Below are positions 5,073 through 7,330 of a stretch of DNA of 7,330 nt, one piece after another; within the stretch, counting starts at the first letter, position 1, and the number at the start of each line of letters is the position of its first letter. The notes under the pieces are model-generated. The model worked only from the letters and a program-made list of their open reading frames with translations. It did not search any database and had not been told where the DNA came from. Position numbers and translations under genes: made by a program. This stretch comes from Actinomycetes bacterium (lineage in GTDB: Bacteria > Actinomycetota > Acidimicrobiia > Acidimicrobiales > Microtrichaceae): NCBI GenBank assembly GCA_023427825.1, contig JAEZAI010000660.1, positions 1 to 7,330 of the forward strand, in the 5' to 3' direction.

Positions 5073-5086
5073 CCGCCGGACGGCGG
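5073..5086 (+). terminator. Weak GC hairpin after the small basic protein gene
   Basis: CCGCC (5073-5077) and GGCGG (5082-5086) form a short five-bp stem around a GGAC loop, 53 bp after the stop. It could be a weak terminator, but in DNA this GC-rich such stems arise easily by chance. Confidence 0.25.
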
Positions 5087-5111
5087 CGCTCTTGACCCCC
5101 GGGAGTCGGCC

Positions 5112-6047
5112 ATGCCGTCGAGACGTTCCACCTTCGTGCGCGCCGTCGGCGCGGCCATGGCCGCCGTCGTGCTCTCGGTGGGTCTGTCAGCGTGCGCTCC
5201 CCAACCGCCCCGGGACATGTCGGTGACTCCGGGCGATCGGCAGCTGACCGTGGCGTTCAACCCGGTGGTGTTCGACACGCACCCGGCGGGCATGGTGAAC
5301 ACGAAGGAGTACCAGGTCGTCGTCACGAGCGACGACGGGTTCCTGGCGATCCGGCGGACCGCGTCCTCGCCAATCACCGTCGGGGGCCTGGTCAACGGTC
5401 GCACGTACAAGATCGTGGTCATCACCATCGGCGAGGCCGGCTACGAGAGCGACGAGTCCGAGCCGGTGTACGGCGTCCCTCGCGCGGCTCCCGGTCCCGT
5501 GACCGGCGTGGTCGCGACCCCGGGCAACGGGTCGGCGACGGTCGCGTTCGCACCCGGGCCCGACCGCGGATCCCCCGTCACCGGCTACACCGTCACCGCG
5601 AGCGACGGGGTGCATCCTCCGACCACTGCGACCGGGACCTCGAGCCCGATCTCGATCACGGGTCTCGAGCAGCGCACCGGCTACACCGTGACCGTCACCG
5701 CCACCAACGCCGCCGGCACCGGCACGCCCAGCGCCCCGGTCGCCGTCACCACGTACGGGGGCCCAGACGCACCGGGCAACGTCGTGGCCACGCCGCTCGA
5801 CGGGGCGGTCGAGGTGTCCTTCGACCCGCCGGTCGCCGACGGCGGCTCACCGGTCACCGGCTACACCGTGGTCGTGGGCGACGGGAACCCCTCCCACGTC
5901 TTCCTTCCGGTCTCGGGCGTCACGGGCCCCCTCACGGTGTCCGGGTTGACCAACGGCGTCGAGTACGAGCTCGCCGTCTTCGCCGAGAACGCGTTCGGAT
6001 CCGGCCTGATGAGCGCCACGGTCACGGCGACGCCGACGTCTGAGTGA
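5112..6047 (+). CDS. Lipoprotein with three fibronectin type III domains
   Basis: A 311-residue exported protein. The N-terminus has basic residues (RR, R10), a hydrophobic stretch (11-25) and the lipobox LSAC, with Cys28 as the lipidated residue. The mature part holds three fibronectin type III domains at about 35-123, 127-214 and 219-308. Each shows the family pattern of a first strand ending in 'V.F.P', a Tyr-containing strand (KEYQVVV, TGYTVTA, TGYTVVV), a 'SPI.V.GL..G..Y.. V' segment, and a closing strand. Domain 1 is the most divergent; 2 and 3 share SPVTGYTV. There is no catalytic domain, anchor repeat or sorting signal after domain 3. It is probably a surface adhesion or carbohydrate/protein-binding lipoprotein, but no ligand can be inferred. 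CGGGAG precedes the ATG at six-base spacing. Confidence 0.85.
   Translation: MPSRRSTFVRAVGAAMAAVVLSVGLSACAPQPPRDMSVTPGDRQLTVAFNPVVFDTHPAGMVNTKEYQVVVTSDDGFLAIRRTASSPITVGGLVNGRTYKIVVITIGEAGYESDESEPVYGVPRAAPGPVTGVVATPGNGSATVAFAPGPDRGSPVTGYTVTASDGVHPPTTATGTSSPISITGLEQRTGYTVTVTATNAAGTGTPSAPVAVTTYGGPDAPGNVVATPLDGAVEVSFDPPVADGGSPVTGYTVVVGDGNPSHVFLPVSGVTGPLTVSGLTNGVEYELAVFAENAFGSGLMSATVTATPTSE
5577..5869 (+). repeat. 15-mer repeated three times in the FN3 lipoprotein gene
   Basis: The word CACCGGCTACACCGT occurs at 5579-5593, 5675-5689 and 5855-5869; the first and third extend to 17 bp with a leading GT. All three encode TGYTV. The first and third are at homologous positions in FN3 domains 2 and 3. 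The middle one is in a different strand of domain 2, so its identity is not explained by domain duplication alone. Confidence 0.6.
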
Positions 6048-6080
6048 CCGCCGCCGACACGGCGACCCCGACGTCCACCC

Positions 6081-6102
6081 GGATGGCATCGACGCGCCAT
6101 CC
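6081..6102. terminator. Hairpin between convergent genes, possible terminator
   Basis: GGATGGC (6081-6087) pairs perfectly with GCCATCC (6096-6102) around an eight-nt loop. It lies in the 69-bp gap between the stops of the FN3 lipoprotein and the minus-strand acyl-CoA synthetase. There is no U-tract on either side, so support is from position and the perfect stem. Confidence 0.45.
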
Positions 6103-6116
6103 TCGCCGCTCCGGCG

Positions 6117-7330
6117 TCACGCGCCTGCGTCGACGGCCTCGATCTCCGAGCGACGGAGCTCGCGCTTCAGGAACTTGCCTGCGGCGTTCCGCGGCAGCGG
6201 CTCGCCGGTGATGCGCAGCCTCGTCGGCACCTTGAACGCGGCGAGGCGCTCGGCCACGAAGTCGAGCAGCTCCTGCTCGGTGGCCGACGACCCGTCGCGG
6301 AGCATCACGACCGCGGCGACCTCCTCGCCCAACCGCTCGTGCGGCACGCCGAACACCGCCACCTCGTGCACCGCCGGGTGCTCGTGGAACGCAGCCTCCA
6401 CCTCGGCGCAGTACACGTTCTCGCCGCCGCGCAGCACCATGTCCTTGATGCGGTCCTCGACGTAGATGAAGCCCTCGTCATCCAGGCGGCCGACGTCGCC
6501 CGAGCGCAGCCAGCCGTCGACCAGCACCTCGGCCGTGGCGTCGGGCCGGTTCCAGTAGCCCCGGATCAGATTGGGGCCGTTGAACCAGATCTCGCCCGCC
6601 TCGCCGTTGGGCACGGGGTTGCCGTTCGGGTCCCTCACCTCGACCTTCATGATCGGTGTGACCCGCCCCGCGCTCGTCGGCCGCTCCAGGTAGTCCGGGC
6701 CGCTGTTCTGCGGTCCGTAGGCGTTGGTCTCGGTCATGCCGTAGCCGACGCCGGGTGCCGCCGCCTTGTAGGTCGACGAGATCCGCTGCACGAGCTCAGG
6801 AGGCGCGGGCGCCCCTCCCCCGCCCACGCTTCGCAGCGTCGACGTGTCGTAGCGGTCGAACGCCGGCGAGTTGAGCATGTCGATGTTCTGCGTGGGCACG
6901 CCCACGAAGTTGGTGACGCCCTCGCGCTCGATGAGCTCGAGGGCCCGCTCGGGCTGCCACTTGTACATCATCACGAGCTCGAGCCCGCCGATCATGCAGC
7001 TGAGCATCACGGGCACGCAGCCGGTCACGTGGAACAACGGGACCACCAGGATGAACACCGGTGCGCCCCTGCCGCCCTCGCGATCGGGGTCTCGGGCCTT
7101 GTCCAGCGCCGAGCGGCAGGCGTAGCCCATGATCGCCTGCACCACGGCGCGGTGGGTCGAGACGGCGCCCTTCGGGTTCCCGGTGGTGCCGGACGTGTAA
7201 AGGATGGTGGCGTCGTCGTCGGGGTCGACCTCCACGTCGGGGAGCGCGGCGTCGGGGTCCAGGACGTCGGTCCAGTCGGCCACCGGTGCGGGTTCGGTCG
7301 ACCGTGCGGCGGCGCCCGGGGCCCGGCCCG
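6117..7330 (-). CDS. Acyl-CoA synthetase (AMP-forming), partial, 5' end outside window
   Basis: An adenylate-forming ligase that activates a carboxylic acid with ATP to an acyl-AMP and then usually an acyl-CoA. The frame is open through the right edge: about 403 residues are visible and the family is usually 500-550 long, so roughly 100-150 N-terminal residues are missing. A GTG at 7283-7281 is probably internal. Counting from it, motifs are YTSGTTGNPKG (29-39, phosphate-binding loop), YGMTETNAYG (181-190), WLRSGDVG (258-265), DRIKDMVLRGGENVY (277-291, hinge and C-terminal domain) and PRNAAGKFLKREL (364-376), with catalytic Lys370. Substrate chain length cannot be read reliably; the type resembles FadD-like fatty or aromatic acid ligases. 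It is convergent with the lipoprotein gene and apparently unrelated to it. Operon partners, if any, lie to the right. Confidence 0.92.
   Translation of the reverse strand, partial: GRAPGAAARSTEPAPVADWTDVLDPDAALPDVEVDPDDDATILYTSGTTGNPKGAVSTHRAVVQAIMGYACRSALDKARDPDREGGRGAPVFILVVPLFHVTGCVPVMLSCMIGGLELVMMYKWQPERALELIEREGVTNFVGVPTQNIDMLNSPAFDRYDTSTLRSVGGGGAPAPPELVQRISSTYKAAAPGVGYGMTETNAYGPQNSGPDYLERPTSAGRVTPIMKVEVRDPNGNPVPNGEAGEIWFNGPNLIRGYWNRPDATAEVLVDGWLRSGDVGRLDDEGFIYVEDRIKDMVLRGGENVYCAEVEAAFHEHPAVHEVAVFGVPHERLGEEVAAVVMLRDGSSATEQELLDFVAERLAAFKVPTRLRITGEPLPRNAAGKFLKRELRRSEIEAVDAGA

Noticed and set aside
5093..5098. TTGACC as a -35 box for the FN3 lipoprotein
   Set aside because: It lies only 19 bp before the ATG, so a -10 at normal spacing would fall inside the coding region, and none is seen there.
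5192..6043. 283-codon alternative frame inside the FN3 lipoprotein gene
   Set aside because: Arg/His-rich shadow; the other frame has a lipobox and three FN3 domains.
1..7330. CRISPR array, tRNA, insertion sequence or attachment site
   Set aside because: I saw no regularly spaced repeats, no cloverleaf-like sequence, no transposase or integrase motif and no flanking target duplications.

Overview
The window is high-GC bacterial chromosome with short intergenic gaps, GTG/ATG starts and strong third-position GC bias. Its gene types (an ABC-2 exporter, a DUF1269-like protein, a sulfite-oxidase-like Mo enzyme, a 'plasmid stabilization' small basic protein and a FadD-type ligase) suggest an actinomycete, possibly of the Acidimicrobiia. 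That placement rests on remembered family resemblance, not on a search. I see no tRNA, rRNA, CRISPR array, transposase or integrase.

Layout, left to right. 1-95: edge region with a small hairpin and a possible divergent gene running off the left end. 96-1681 (+): a translationally coupled two-gene ABC-2 exporter, ATPase then permease. 1770-2291 (+): a DUF1269-like glycine-rich membrane-associated protein. 2302-2341: a hairpin between convergent genes. 2367-3116 (-): an FAD/NAD(P)H reductase of the ferredoxin-reductase fold. 3117-3246: a divergent control region with a perfect 13-bp inverted repeat around both likely promoters. 3247-3816 (+): a RibD-C/dihydrofolate-reductase-like protein. 3817-3955: a convergent gap with two hairpins, one a striking 41-nt palindrome. 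3956-4561 (-): a cytoplasmic sulfite-oxidase-like molybdopterin enzyme. 4562-4695: a divergent gap with a possible stress-sigma promoter. 4696-5019 (+): a small basic 'plasmid stabilization'-type protein with a Rho-N-like tail. 5112-6047 (+): a lipoprotein with three fibronectin type III domains. 6117-7330 (-): the C-terminal three quarters of an acyl-CoA synthetase, cut by the right edge.

How the genes fit together. The two ABC genes form one exporter of unknown substrate. The Mo enzyme and the FAD/NAD(P)H reductase are a plausible redox pair: both lie on the minus strand, in the order expected of an operon. Here they are separated by about 840 bp holding an oppositely oriented RibD-C-like gene, its control region and a palindrome. 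The reductase start codon lies inside one arm of the 13-bp inverted repeat and looks leaderless. That split redox module and its control region are the most interesting part of the window. The other genes look like ordinary actinobacterial housekeeping or accessory content, and I find no clear evidence of a wholly new multi-gene system.
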